From Bacteroidota bacterium (lineage in GTDB: Bacteria > Bacteroidota > Bacteroidia > Flavobacteriales > Weeksellaceae): 60,018 nt of DNA. A program made the position numbers and the translations under genes. Positions 41,262 to 50,167 of this stretch are shown here, in pieces. Under the pieces are notes generated by a model. The model was not told the DNA's origin, did not search any database, and saw nothing but the letters and a program-made list of their open reading frames with translations. The stretch lies in contig JAEXAR010000032.1 in the NCBI GenBank assembly GCA_023394415.1, positions 1 to 60,018 on the forward strand. The letters run 5' to 3'. Each line of letters starts with the position of its first letter. Within the stretch, counting starts at the first letter, position 1.

Positions 41262-42581
41262 ATGAAGTACCTCTACAGATGTCTGTATATTTTTCTAAAC
41301 GTCTTAGTTGTTCTCTCCATTGTTCAGTATCCGATATCCAGAGATGATTTTTACTATTTAGACAAAAGCGTTAACTCCTTTGAGGAAAGTTACAATTCTT
41401 ATTTCGTTTGGGTGGCAAGACTTGGGCAATTTGTTTGTGGTTATATAGAACGTAACACAATCCTAATTCCAATTTTTGGTTTTTTGCTATTTAATGGTTT
41501 CTTTTTGGTGCTTTTTTTACTGATTATAAGGCGTTTGCCAAAATTAAGTGATGATCAGGACTTTCGGAAACTTTTAATTTTTTCCTCCGCATTTTTTGTA
41601 ATAATGGGTTATTTTGGGGTAATGTTTTATTATAAACCATATTCCACAAATTATACATTTCCGTTAATTTTCTATATGCTGATTGTATATATTATTTCAG
41701 AATTTTTTATTTACAACCAGAAATTTAAGAATTACAATATTTTGACATTCATTATTATAGGATTTTTTGCAGGGATGTGTAATGAACATGTTCCGCCTGT
41801 AATTTTAGGACTTTTTGCACTTTTAATAATATTCAAATTAGTCAAAACCAAAGAAATTAGTTATAAAATTTTAGTGCTTTGGATTTCCACTTTTTTGGGA
41901 TATTGCTTTTTGTTTTTTGCACCTGCAAACAGAATGCGAGCTAAAAAATCGAACGTGAAATATTTGGAATACAATTTTGATTTGTTTTTTCACAAATTCA
42001 AGGAAATTCTTAACATCTATTATTATCGTAATTTATTTCTAATTTTGGCTTTGGTTATATCGTTTGCACTTTTTTTATACTTCCGAAAAAAATATTCAGG
42101 TAAAGATTTACAGCAAATTTGTCTGACTCTTATTTTAGGATTTGGAGGGGTTGCAATTTGCCTTTTTTCACCATTAATTGGAAGAAGATTATTGTTTTTC
42201 GCAACTACCATGTTTATAGTTTCAATATTTCTTATTTTTAGAAATCTGAAAGATTTTTCTTGGGTGAAAATTTTAAGTAAATTCTTGATCGTTGTAAATT
42301 TTATTTTGGTTTCAATGGGTTTGTTTTTCATATTAAATGCTAAAGAGAATTCTCTTAAAATTCTTTCAGAAATTGTAACTAAAAGCAAATTATCCAAAGT
42401 TATAACGCTGGAAAAATCTTTTGATTTTTATTATAAAGGTGATCAATTCAAAAGGATTTATGATATGATTTTTATAGATCGTGGTGATAAATATCTGGAT
42501 AATGACCCTAGTAAGGATACATCTGTTGAAAGAAATATTAAGATGTATTATAAAATAGACACCATCAAAACATCAGAATAA
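41262..42581 (+). CDS. Multi-pass membrane protein, DUF6056-like (possible GT-C glycosyltransferase)
   Basis: The ATG at 41262 is used rather than the in-frame TTG at 41256. The product is about 439 residues with around 11 hydrophobic segments. The first loop has ISRDDFYYL, an acidic pair in the position used for catalysis in GT-C enzymes. The FFAGMCNEHVPP segment is also conserved-looking. These features resemble DUF6056 and Gtr-type serotype-converting enzymes, as I recall them. The next gene encodes a GtrB-like polyprenyl-phosphate glycosyltransferase, the usual donor maker for such a protein. Confidence 0.65.
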   Translation: MKYLYRCLYIFLNVLVVLSIVQYPISRDDFYYLDKSVNSFEESYNSYFVWVARLGQFVCGYIERNTILIPIFGFLLFNGFFLVLFLLIIRRLPKLSDDQDFRKLLIFSSAFFVIMGYFGVMFYYKPYSTNYTFPLIFYMLIVYIISEFFIYNQKFKNYNILTFIIIGFFAGMCNEHVPPVILGLFALLIIFKLVKTKEISYKILVLWISTFLGYCFLFFAPANRMRAKKSNVKYLEYNFDLFFHKFKEILNIYYYRNLFLILALVISFALFLYFRKKYSGKDLQQICLTLILGFGGVAICLFSPLIGRRLLFFATTMFIVSIFLIFRNLKDFSWVKILSKFLIVVNFILVSMGLFFILNAKENSLKILSEIVTKSKLSKVITLEKSFDFYYKGDQFKRIYDMIFIDRGDKYLDNDPSKDTSVERNIKMYYKIDTIKTSE

Positions 42582-42584
42582 ATT

Positions 42585-43309
42585 TTGAATAATCTAGTAA
42601 TTATCATCCCATGTTACAATGAAGAGAACAGACTTCCAATAGATCAGTTTGTGGATTTTTTGAAAACACATGATGTAAAAATATGTTTTGTAAATGATGG
42701 AAGTAAAGATGCAACAGAGCACATATTGGAACGGATGAAAAATGACTTTCCGGCTAAAGTGTTGGTTTGTAATCTTATGAAAAATAGCGGAAAAGCCAAT
42801 GCAATTTACGAAGGCTATCATTTTTAAAAAAAACGACAGAGTTTGATGCCGTGGCTTATCTTGATGCAGATTTGGCAACACCATTATCCGAACTGATGAG
42901 AATTTCTAAATATCTCAATGACGATATAGAATTCGTTTTTGGTTCTAGGGTTAACCGTATTGGAAGCAATATAGAACGCAAGTTACACCGCCATTTAATT
43001 GGAAGAATGATTGCGACCATAATAAGCAGTGGAATCCTAAAAATACCAATTTATGATTCGCAGTGTGGTGCAAAAGTTATGACTAAATCCGTAGCAGAAG
43101 CCGTGTTTTCTAATAAATTTAAAACCAATTGGGTGTTTGATGTGGAATTGATACAGAGGCTTCTGAAGTTTAAAAAATCTTCTGATATTAATCAATATGC
43201 AAAAGAAATTCCTTTGGAAGTTTGGACCGATATAGGCGACAGCAAAATAAAGCCTAAGCATTATCTGCAAATTATTAAGAACCTTTTACAGTTGTATTAT
43301 AGCAAATAA
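42585..43309 (+). pseudogene. GtrB/dolichyl-phosphate-glucosyltransferase-like GT2, frameshifted
   Basis: Two frames together make one GT2 enzyme. The first (42585-42827, TTG start) carries LVIIIPCYNEENRLP and FVNDGSKDAT. The second (from about 42834, open to 43309) carries AYLDADLATP, FGSRV, IYDSQCGAKVM and WVFDVELIQRL, the hallmarks of polyprenyl-phosphate hexose synthases. The break is in T5A8 at 42821-42833. One additional T or A in that tract would join them as EGYHFLKKTTEFDAVAYLDAD. It may be a true mutation, a phase-variable switch, transcriptional slippage or a sequencing error. Confidence 0.82.
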
Positions 43310-43406
43310 AGGATTTCTCGGGCATTCTATTTAATTTCGTACTTGCTATAAAATTAATTATTCAATACAAATTCTGGTGATAAATATTTCTTTTAAAATC
43401 AATTGT

Positions 43407-44345
43407 TTACCATAAATTGTTTCTGAAATTCTTATTATAAAGTCCTGAACGTATACTTTGGAAATCAACTATTAAATATTTTAAAATCATCCCCCATTTT
43501 GCTATAAAAGGCGCTCCTGCAATTTGATAACTCCTCTTTAATCTGGCGATATGTTGGAGGTGTTTTTTTTCCATGGAACTTTCTGTACGCGCCCATTTTT
43601 CAACTTCACCCCAAAATTTGCCCATAGTTTCTGCGGGGCTAACCTTTTTTGAATCAATTTTAGAAATTCTGTTTTCGGCGTGTATGCCTCGCATTGCAAC
43701 AGGTTGTTCAATAATCCCGGGATATAATTTGGTGTAATAAGCAAGCCTTATCATAAAATCGGTATCTTGATGAAGCCTTAAAGTTGCATTTATTTTTAAA
43801 TTGTTTTTTTCTAAGGCTGACTTTCTAATTGTTAAAGTGTCTATACTAAAAAAACCAAAACTTCCCAACAATCCGATTAATCCCTCAAAGATCTTATCAG
43901 GATGATGTTTCTCATAAACAGTCAGCATTTTATCTCCATACACAGGATAATATTCTTCTTTGGCAATTTCAGAATGATAATGGGTTCCCAAAGCTCCATA
44001 CACACCATCCACTTCAGGATTTTCAAAGAGTTTTTTTTCAGCATCAAACCTGTTTGGCAAGTAAAAATCATCAGCGTCTAAAAAAGCGATAAAGTCTCCC
44101 GTTGCTTTTTCTATACCAAGATTTCTTGTAGCTCCAGCTCCGTGATTCCCTTTGTCAGGATGTTGGTAAAGTTTAATTTTATCGTTTTTTTTCTCTAAAT
44201 TTTTACAAATCTCTAAGGCATTATCCGGAGATTGATCTTCCACCAAGATGATTTCGTGTACAGCATCAAGAGGTAAAGCTGAATTTACAGCCTTTTCAAT
44301 ATATTTTTCAGCATTGTAAACAGGAATGATAACAGAGATTTTCAT
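43407..44345 (-). CDS. GT2-family glycosyltransferase (paralogue 1)
   Basis: A 312-residue inverting GT-A enzyme. It has ISVIIPVYNAEKYIEKAV at the start, LVEDQSPDN, then GNHGAGATRNLGIEKATGDFIAFLDADDFYLPNRFDAE, with the DxD in LDADD. The HQDTDFMIRLAY segment bears the presumed catalytic residues. It closely resembles the GT2 proteins encoded at 44379-45311 and 47129-48082, especially around NHG(A/V)xATRNLG and YLPNRF. It is the last gene of the long polysaccharide operon and is convergent with the GtrB-like gene. Confidence 0.9.
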   Translation of the reverse strand: MKISVIIPVYNAEKYIEKAVNSALPLDAVHEIILVEDQSPDNALEICKNLEKKNDKIKLYQHPDKGNHGAGATRNLGIEKATGDFIAFLDADDFYLPNRFDAEKKLFENPEVDGVYGALGTHYHSEIAKEEYYPVYGDKMLTVYEKHHPDKIFEGLIGLLGSFGFFSIDTLTIRKSALEKNNLKINATLRLHQDTDFMIRLAYYTKLYPGIIEQPVAMRGIHAENRISKIDSKKVSPAETMGKFWGEVEKWARTESSMEKKHLQHIARLKRSYQIAGAPFIAKWGMILKYLIVDFQSIRSGLYNKNFRNNLW

Positions 44346-44378
44346 GCGGAACGTGCGAATATAGTTAATTGATATAAT

Positions 44379-45311
44379 TTACCTTTTTAGGACAGTGAAA
44401 CGGTATCTGGTCTTCAGGATTTCTGGTTTAAAAAAAGCGGTTAAAAAAAACAATACATATTTTTTCCATCCTTTTTTCAAAGATAATTCAAAAGATTTTC
44501 TTTTCAGGAAAATATGATTTCGAAATTTGCTTGGTAAGTCTTTATCCTTAGACCATTGAAAAACAGAATCCCACAGCAGGAATTGTCTTTGGTTGTATAA
44601 ATCGGAATATTGTTGAATTTTAGTAATCCGGTTGTCATCATGAACTCCGCGAACGGCAAATGCTACGGTGATATTTCCAGATTTTAAATGACAGTTATAT
44701 GCCAATTTAATGATGAAATCGCTGTCCTGATGAACACGAAGTTGTTCGTTGAACTTTAGATTATTTTTTCTGATACTTTTATTCCGGATTGTCAATCCGT
44801 TGAGGTGGAAAAAAGTTCCAAAATCGTTTTTCAATCCCAATAATCCAAAAAAGACATCTTTTCCTTCTGCATGTTTTTTTACAGTTGTCAATTCAGTATT
44901 TTTGAATTTTTGCTGAAATTCCTCTTTTCCTTTTTCGGAATAGAATTCCGTTCCGATCGCATTAAAAACGCCTTCAATTTTTTCGTTCCTAAAAATTTCC
45001 TTTTCCGCTTCGAAGCGGTTCGGAAGATAATAATCATCGGCATCCAGGAACGCAATAAACTCTTGGGTTGCTTTTTCTAATCCCAAATTTCGAGTTGCTC
45101 CCGCTCCATGATTACCATGATCGGGATGTTGAAAAAGTTTTACTTTGGGATATTCGGTTTGCAAAGTTCGGCACAACTCTAAGGAATTATCTGTTGAAGC
45201 ATCCTCAACCAAAAGAATTTCTTTCACCTCATCCAAATTTACAGCAGATTCCACCGCTTTGCGCAAGAAAGTGGCGGCGTTGTAAACCGGTATGATTACA
45301 GAAATTTCCAA
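44379..45311 (-). CDS. GT2-family glycosyltransferase (paralogue 2)
   Basis: A 310-residue GT-A enzyme with ISVIIPVYNAATFLRKAVESA, LVEDASTDN, GNHGAGATRNLGLEKATQEF, FLDADDYYLPNRFEAE, and VHQDSDFIIKLAYN. It is a close paralogue of 43407-44345 and 47129-48082. The asnB-type gene lies 14 bases upstream. A basic tail (LKTRYRFTVLKR) matches that of 47129-48082 (LLKTRYRYYALK). Confidence 0.9.
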   Translation of the reverse strand: MEISVIIPVYNAATFLRKAVESAVNLDEVKEILLVEDASTDNSLELCRTLQTEYPKVKLFQHPDHGNHGAGATRNLGLEKATQEFIAFLDADDYYLPNRFEAEKEIFRNEKIEGVFNAIGTEFYSEKGKEEFQQKFKNTELTTVKKHAEGKDVFFGLLGLKNDFGTFFHLNGLTIRNKSIRKNNLKFNEQLRVHQDSDFIIKLAYNCHLKSGNITVAFAVRGVHDDNRITKIQQYSDLYNQRQFLLWDSVFQWSKDKDLPSKFRNHIFLKRKSFELSLKKGWKKYVLFFLTAFFKPEILKTRYRFTVLKR

Positions 45312-45325
45312 GATAGAATACTTAT

Positions 45326-47122
45326 TTAGTGGATTAATTGTTTAGTGTGATCTGCCCACAATGCCAATTGCAGCAGGTTCCAATGTTTTTTATCTTTGTT
45401 CAAATATTTTTGTGCGGTAGAAAAGGTAATGAAATCGAACACTTTCGACGATCTGTTTTTCAATAAATCATCCGACAATTCCATCAAACTTTTTTCCTCA
45501 AACCATTTTTCTACAGAAGAACCAAAGCCCTGTTTGTGTCGGTTTCGGATGGTTTCCGTCCAATAATTACCTATTGCTTCTCGAAGGATGATTTTGTCGA
45601 TTTCGGAATCGAGTTTCAAATTTTCCGGAAGTTGTATACAGAATTCTGCGAAATCTTTATCTAAAAAAGGAGTCCGAACTTCCAGTGAATTTGCCATCGC
45701 CATTCGGTCGGATTTCACGAGCATATTTCCTGGGACGTATTTTTCTAAATCCGTTCGCATAATATCGTTCAACGAATGTGGATTTGCCTTGAAACTATAC
45801 TGTTGATGGTATTTTGCGTTTATTCCCAATTCTGCGATTTCTTTAGCACTGAAAAAATTCCTTACGCTGTTTTGATGGAAATCGAAAATATTTTTATGCG
45901 TAATATTTTCACGGGTTAAATAAGATGTCTCCCGGAATTTCCCATACTGCTTCAGTCCAAATTTATACAAAATATTGTTGTAGCTGAAATGGTTTTTCAA
46001 TTGATTTTCAACCGTATAAAAACTATAGCCCCCGAAAAGTTCATCGCCTACATCTCCAGCCAAAACGACCTTAAGGTGACGAGCAGCGGCTTCACAAATT
46101 TTATATTGCGGTACATAAGACATATCCGAAAAGGGCTCATCAAAAAATTTGGAAACCTTCAAGAGTTCCTGTGCAATATCACCTCGGTTTTCATGTATTT
46201 CCAAATGATTGGTTTTGTATTTTCTGGCAATTTCTTCAGCAAAATTAAGCTCACTATTTTCACCGGAATATCCGAAACTTATGGTGGTTTGTCTTTCCAA
46301 AAACTCACTTGCTATAGCAACAATGGTTGAGGAATCTAATCCTCCGCTGAGGAAACTGCCCACTTCCACGTCTGCTATGATTTGCTTTTTCACAGCATTT
46401 TTCAGTAAGGATGAAAATTCTTCTTTAGCCTCTGAAAGACCAATGTTTAAGTCTTTTTCAGGAATTTTATAATATCTTTTTACGGAAATATTCCCATTGG
46501 AATATGTTAAAATATGCGCAGGTGCAAGTGTGAAAATATTAGAAAAAATGGTTTGCTGCGAACTTACATAACCATATTGTAAAAAATGATAAAGTGCTTC
46601 TTGATTAATTTTAGGTTTAACTAAACCGCTTTTTAAAATGGCTTTTATTTCTGAAGCAAAAATAAATTCGCCGTTTTGTCCTTTGGCATAAAAGAAAGGT
46701 TTTTCACCAAATCGGTCTCTAGCACAGAATAATTCCTGTTTCTTTTCATCCCAAATGGCGAAAGAAAACATCCCCGGAAGCTCATCTATCAAAGTTTTTT
46801 CATTCTTTTGATACATAGCAAGAATCACTTCAGTGTCCGAAGTTCCACGATAAGGATATGGGTATTGATTTCTTATTTGTTGGTAACCATAAATTTCACC
46901 ATTTAACACAATACATTCATTTCCGGTATTTGAAAACATTGGTTGTGCTCCGGTTTCCGATAAATCTACAATTGATAATCGTCTATGACCAAGAGCGGCA
47001 TGTTCAAAAAACTCATGTCGTGCAGAATCGGGACCGCGATGTGCAATGGCATCGGTCATTTTTTGTATTTCATTTCTGTAGTTTACTGCATTGGGTGCAA
47101 TAATTCCGGCGATTCCGCACAT
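45326..47122 (-). CDS. Glutamine-hydrolysing asparagine synthase-like amidotransferase
   Basis: A 598-residue AsnB-type enzyme. Cys2 (MCGIAGI) is the N-terminal glutaminase nucleophile. The glutaminase domain includes HRGPDSARH, HRRLSIVDLSETGAQPM and GEIYGY. The synthetase domain has the ATP pyrophosphatase loop SGGLDSST. In polysaccharide loci such proteins (WbpS-like) amidate uronic acids, and two UDP-sugar dehydrogenases are encoded in this region. Ordinary asparagine synthesis cannot be ruled out. It lies 6 bases after a GT2 gene, in the same operon. Confidence 0.88.
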   Translation of the reverse strand: MCGIAGIIAPNAVNYRNEIQKMTDAIAHRGPDSARHEFFEHAALGHRRLSIVDLSETGAQPMFSNTGNECIVLNGEIYGYQQIRNQYPYPYRGTSDTEVILAMYQKNEKTLIDELPGMFSFAIWDEKKQELFCARDRFGEKPFFYAKGQNGEFIFASEIKAILKSGLVKPKINQEALYHFLQYGYVSSQQTIFSNIFTLAPAHILTYSNGNISVKRYYKIPEKDLNIGLSEAKEEFSSLLKNAVKKQIIADVEVGSFLSGGLDSSTIVAIASEFLERQTTISFGYSGENSELNFAEEIARKYKTNHLEIHENRGDIAQELLKVSKFFDEPFSDMSYVPQYKICEAAARHLKVVLAGDVGDELFGGYSFYTVENQLKNHFSYNNILYKFGLKQYGKFRETSYLTRENITHKNIFDFHQNSVRNFFSAKEIAELGINAKYHQQYSFKANPHSLNDIMRTDLEKYVPGNMLVKSDRMAMANSLEVRTPFLDKDFAEFCIQLPENLKLDSEIDKIILREAIGNYWTETIRNRHKQGFGSSVEKWFEEKSLMELSDDLLKNRSSKVFDFITFSTAQKYLNKDKKHWNLLQLALWADHTKQLIH

Positions 47123-47128
47123 AATTTT

Positions 47129-48082
47129 TTAAATTTTATTGTTTTTTAGAGCGTAATAACGGTATCTGGTTTTTAACAATTTTGGGTTTATAATAGCGTA
47201 TCTTACGAAATTAAAATATTTTTTAATTCCCGTTTCGCTGGCTACTTTCATATACAGGTATTTGTACTTGAAAATTTCTAGGATATCTTTTGGAATTTTA
47301 GTTTTTTTGCCCCATTGATATAATGATTTGAAAAGCAGTGAGCGGTGATGAAAAAATTCTGTTGAATGGTTTTTAATTTTTGTAATATTATTATTTTCGT
47401 GGCCGGTTCTTACGGCAATAGGAATGTTAACGGGTGCAGCTTTAAGATAGGCGTGATAAGCAATTCTATTAATAAAGTCATTGTCTTCGCTTATCCTTAA
47501 CTCCTCGTTTAATCTTATTTTGGGGTTTTCGAGAGATTTTTTCTTAATGGTAAGAGCAATCATCGAAAAAAATGTACCAAAGCCTTTATTCTTTTCCGTC
47601 AATCCATAAAAAACATCCATGCCTTCGGCTTCATAAAAAACACCTGTAAGTCCATTGCCTCCAAATTTTTCCAGATATTGTCTTTTGCCTTCTTCGGTCA
47701 CAAATTCTGTACATATTGTTCCGAAAACACCATCAATTTTTGGATATTTAAAATATTCACGGTCGTAATCAAATCGATTGGGAAGCCAATAATCATCTGC
47801 GTCCAAGAAAGTTATGAATTCTTGTGTAGCCAAATCAATTCCAAGATTTCTGGTGGCTGAAACCCCATGGTTTTTTTTGTCCGGATGCTGTAAAGCTTTT
47901 ACAATACTATATTTTTCAGAAAGTTCTTTGCAGATTTCGAATGAGTGATCTTTTGAACCATCATCGATCAATAAAACCTCCTTTACTTCAGGAAATTGAA
48001 GAACAGAATCTACTGCTTTTGCAATAAATTGTTCTGCATTATAAACGGGTATGATTACTGATACATCCAAATGGCTAAACAT
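47129..48082 (-). CDS. GT2-family glycosyltransferase (paralogue 3)
   Basis: A 317-residue GT-A enzyme with VSVIIPVYNAEQFIAKAVDSV, LIDDGSKDH, NHGVSATRNLGIDLATQEF, FLDADDYWLPNRFDYD, and ISEDNDFINRIAYHA. Its ATG overlaps the stop of the preceding GT2 gene by one base (TAATG). It is a paralogue of 43407-44345 and 44379-45311. Confidence 0.9.
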   Translation of the reverse strand: MFSHLDVSVIIPVYNAEQFIAKAVDSVLQFPEVKEVLLIDDGSKDHSFEICKELSEKYSIVKALQHPDKKNHGVSATRNLGIDLATQEFITFLDADDYWLPNRFDYDREYFKYPKIDGVFGTICTEFVTEEGKRQYLEKFGGNGLTGVFYEAEGMDVFYGLTEKNKGFGTFFSMIALTIKKKSLENPKIRLNEELRISEDNDFINRIAYHAYLKAAPVNIPIAVRTGHENNNITKIKNHSTEFFHHRSLLFKSLYQWGKKTKIPKDILEIFKYKYLYMKVASETGIKKYFNFVRYAIINPKLLKTRYRYYALKNNKI

Positions 48083-49083
48083 TAAAAGGTTATAAACTTT
48101 GTGAGAACTTTATTCAAAAAACTTTTTGGTTTTTTTTGAATCATTTTCAATGCAAAATAACTAATGTTGGCATCATATACAAACCTCTTTTGATAATTGT
48201 TTAAAACGGATTTCCGGTAAATTTTCCTTATCTCCTGATATTTTACCTTCCAAAGCTTTTGGTTTGCTATAATATTGGGGTTCTTTAGAAAATAATAGTG
48301 TTTTTCAAAAAGTCTTACAATTAATTTTTTGTCGGTTTTTTTAAATTTTTCGTGGGTTTCTGATAGATGGGCAATTTGCTTCATGATGTAAATCAATGAA
48401 TCGATATTTTTATCTGTAACGCTGGCTGTGATAGAACTTGCGTTGCCTTTATAGTAGTTTACAACCTCTTCAGGTATGTATTTTACCTTGTTGGCTTTCA
48501 TAAAAACCTGTAGTGACCAAAGTTCATCTTCGTGCAGCAATTTTGGTACAAACTCAAACTGGTTCTTTTTTACAAAACTAGTTAGATATAATTTGTTCCA
48601 TACTACGGCTGGGATTTTTTCTTCTAAATAGGCCTTAAAAACCTCTTCACCATTAAAAACCGTTATGCTATGAAGTTTTTCGCTAAATTTTGCCGGAACA
48701 ATTTTCCCATCTTCAAACTCATTATTGACGTTTCCGAACACAATTTCTGTCTCACTATCGGCTGCATTAATTAGGTTTTGTAATACATCGTTATTAGAAA
48801 GAGTGTCATCACTGTCTAAAAAAAATAAATACTCTCCTGAAGCCATTTGTAATCCTGAATTTCTTGCAGAAGAAAGACCGCCATTCGTTTTTAAATGGTA
48901 ATGAAAGCGATGATCGGTTTTGCAAAAGTTTAATAAGATTTCAGCAGTATTATCAGTACTTCCATCATCAACCAAAATCGCTTCCCAATTTTGGAAAGAT
49001 TGTTTGATTACAGATTTCAGGCAACGTTCAATATATTCTTCCTGGTTGTAACACGGTATGATTAAAGATATTTTTGGCGTCAT
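48082..49083 (-). CDS. GT2-family glycosyltransferase
   Basis: A 333-residue GT-A enzyme of a different subgroup from the three paralogues downstream. It has ISLIIPCYNQEEYIERCLKSV, LVDDGSTDNTAEIL, GGLSSARNSGLQMASGEYLFFLDSDDTL and LLHEDELWSLQVFM. Its ATG (49083) overlaps by 4 bases (ATGA) the stop codon that ended the GT11 gene before the IS insertion. The IS now lies 102 bases upstream of this start and should have broken translational coupling. Confidence 0.9.
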   Translation of the reverse strand: MTPKISLIIPCYNQEEYIERCLKSVIKQSFQNWEAILVDDGSTDNTAEILLNFCKTDHRFHYHLKTNGGLSSARNSGLQMASGEYLFFLDSDDTLSNNDVLQNLINAADSETEIVFGNVNNEFEDGKIVPAKFSEKLHSITVFNGEEVFKAYLEEKIPAVVWNKLYLTSFVKKNQFEFVPKLLHEDELWSLQVFMKANKVKYIPEEVVNYYKGNASSITASVTDKNIDSLIYIMKQIAHLSETHEKFKKTDKKLIVRLFEKHYYFLKNPNIIANQKLWKVKYQEIRKIYRKSVLNNYQKRFVYDANISYFALKMIQKKPKSFLNKVLTKFITF

Positions 49084-49178
49084 TTCAGATCTGTGGGGTA
49101 ACCTTTATAGAGATAATAGTGTTTCTTGAGAAAATTTTTTATTTGATGTTTCTTCTTATAGAGTTCTCCTTTTATGAT
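49080..49178 (-). pseudogene. Orphaned 3' end of the GT11 fucosyltransferase gene
   Basis: After removal of the IS and one target duplication, the GT11 frame continues here for 32 codons (IIKGELYKKKHQIKNFLKKH and on to GYPTDLK) and stops at TGA 49082-49080. That stop overlaps the next ATG as ATGA. The remnant has no start of its own. Confidence 0.88.
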
Positions 49179-49185
49179 AAGTGAT
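49179..49185. repeat. Target site duplication, left copy (AAGTGAT)
   Basis: AAGTGAT directly precedes the IS end at 49186 and recurs at 50168-50174. A flanking T makes the length 7 or 8 bases. Confidence 0.92.
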
Positions 49186-50167
49186 ACCTGTTGTGCATTT
49201 AGCACAAATTAATTTTTATTTTGTTTAAACTTCTTTTGAAAACGAAGAAATTCAGATACTGAATCATCGTAAAAGATGTTATTTTCGATGCTATTCTTGT
49301 AGCTAAACCTTGAAAAGTTTTTGCTAAATTGATATGAATATTAAACTGTCCGTTTAGTTGGGAAATTGCCGTTTCAATACGCTTTCTTATTTTAGATTTT
49401 GTCTTAGAAAATGTCACAAAATCTTTTTGATTTTTTCGCATAGGAACGGATAAACTAATCCTGGAATGATTGAATAAATCAAGCTGTAACTCCTTACTAA
49501 TATATCCTCTATCACCGATTAATAAACAGTTTTCGAAATCATGTTTAATGTCATTGAGATAGTTCACATCATGAATATTTGCAGGTGAAAAATCATAAGA
49601 ATGAAAAATTCCGTTTTTGTCACAAACCGCATGAAGTTTATAACCAAAATACCTCGATTTTTGTGCTGCACAATAACCAAAAGCAGGTTGAATTTCATCT
49701 GTAGAACAAATTTGGGAACGATTCGCTCTACTAATTTTACAAATTTCAATGGGTGTGGAATCAACAATGAAAACATCGGTAAAATCAGAAAATTTCTCAC
49801 TCAAAGTTTGTCTGATTTTTTCGATATAGAAAACAAGTCTTCTTTTCCTTTTGTTGTATATACTTCTTTCTATTTTGTTTTCCAGTTCAGTCCCTGAAAT
49901 GACTCTAAACAGTTGTAGTTCAGAGTTTATTGACATGTATTCTGCAGTAATATTTAAGGCAACAAGTTCCAAGTCAGAAAGTTTTGGCATTCTGATTTGC
50001 TTTGAAGTTTTGATATGGTGGCAAGTTTTTGTCAACTCTTTTAAAATAATTTTGTAGTTTTGAATGAGATTGTTCATGTATTTAATGACTTGGTAATCAA
50101 TTAAATATACGGTTTTTTAATCAAATGAACAATCTTTTTTCTTTAAATCTCTAAATGCACAACAGGT
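49186..50167 (-). mobile_element. Complete IS982-family insertion sequence (982 bp)
   Basis: The ends are perfect 17-bp inverted repeats, ACCTGTTGTGCATTTAG at 49186-49202 and its complement at 50151-50167. A 7-bp direct duplication AAGTGAT flanks them. The single transposase gene is intact. The length and the ACC...GGT ends agree with the IS982 family, and a related element (ISRa1) is known in Riemerella. It is inserted in the 3' part of a GT11 fucosyltransferase gene within a polysaccharide operon. Its right 119 bases match the element end at the left edge of the window. Confidence 0.95.
49199..50077 (-). CDS. IS982-family DDE transposase
   Basis: A 292-residue DDE transposase. The presumed catalytic acids are Asp106 in VDSTPIE, Asp189 in IGDRGY and Glu235 in RKRIETAISQL. 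The GYKLHAVCDKNGIFHSYDFSPANIHD stretch is typical of the IS982 family. The frame is uninterrupted, and its stop overlaps the inner end of the left inverted repeat, so the copy may be active. Confidence 0.94.
   Translation of the reverse strand: MNNLIQNYKIILKELTKTCHHIKTSKQIRMPKLSDLELVALNITAEYMSINSELQLFRVISGTELENKIERSIYNKRKRRLVFYIEKIRQTLSEKFSDFTDVFIVDSTPIEICKISRANRSQICSTDEIQPAFGYCAAQKSRYFGYKLHAVCDKNGIFHSYDFSPANIHDVNYLNDIKHDFENCLLIGDRGYISKELQLDLFNHSRISLSVPMRKNQKDFVTFSKTKSKIRKRIETAISQLNGQFNIHINLAKTFQGLATRIASKITSFTMIQYLNFFVFKRSLNKIKINLC

Noticed and set aside
50117..50164. A natural C-terminus of the GT11 protein
   Set aside because: The last 16 codons lie in the IS terminal region, and the native continuation is found on the other side of the element.
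1..50167. A composite transposon bounded by the two IS982-family copies
   Set aside because: The interval is about 49 kb and holds essential genes (dnaB, mfd, pth, asd, coaX). The left copy is cut by the window. No shared outer duplication can be shown.
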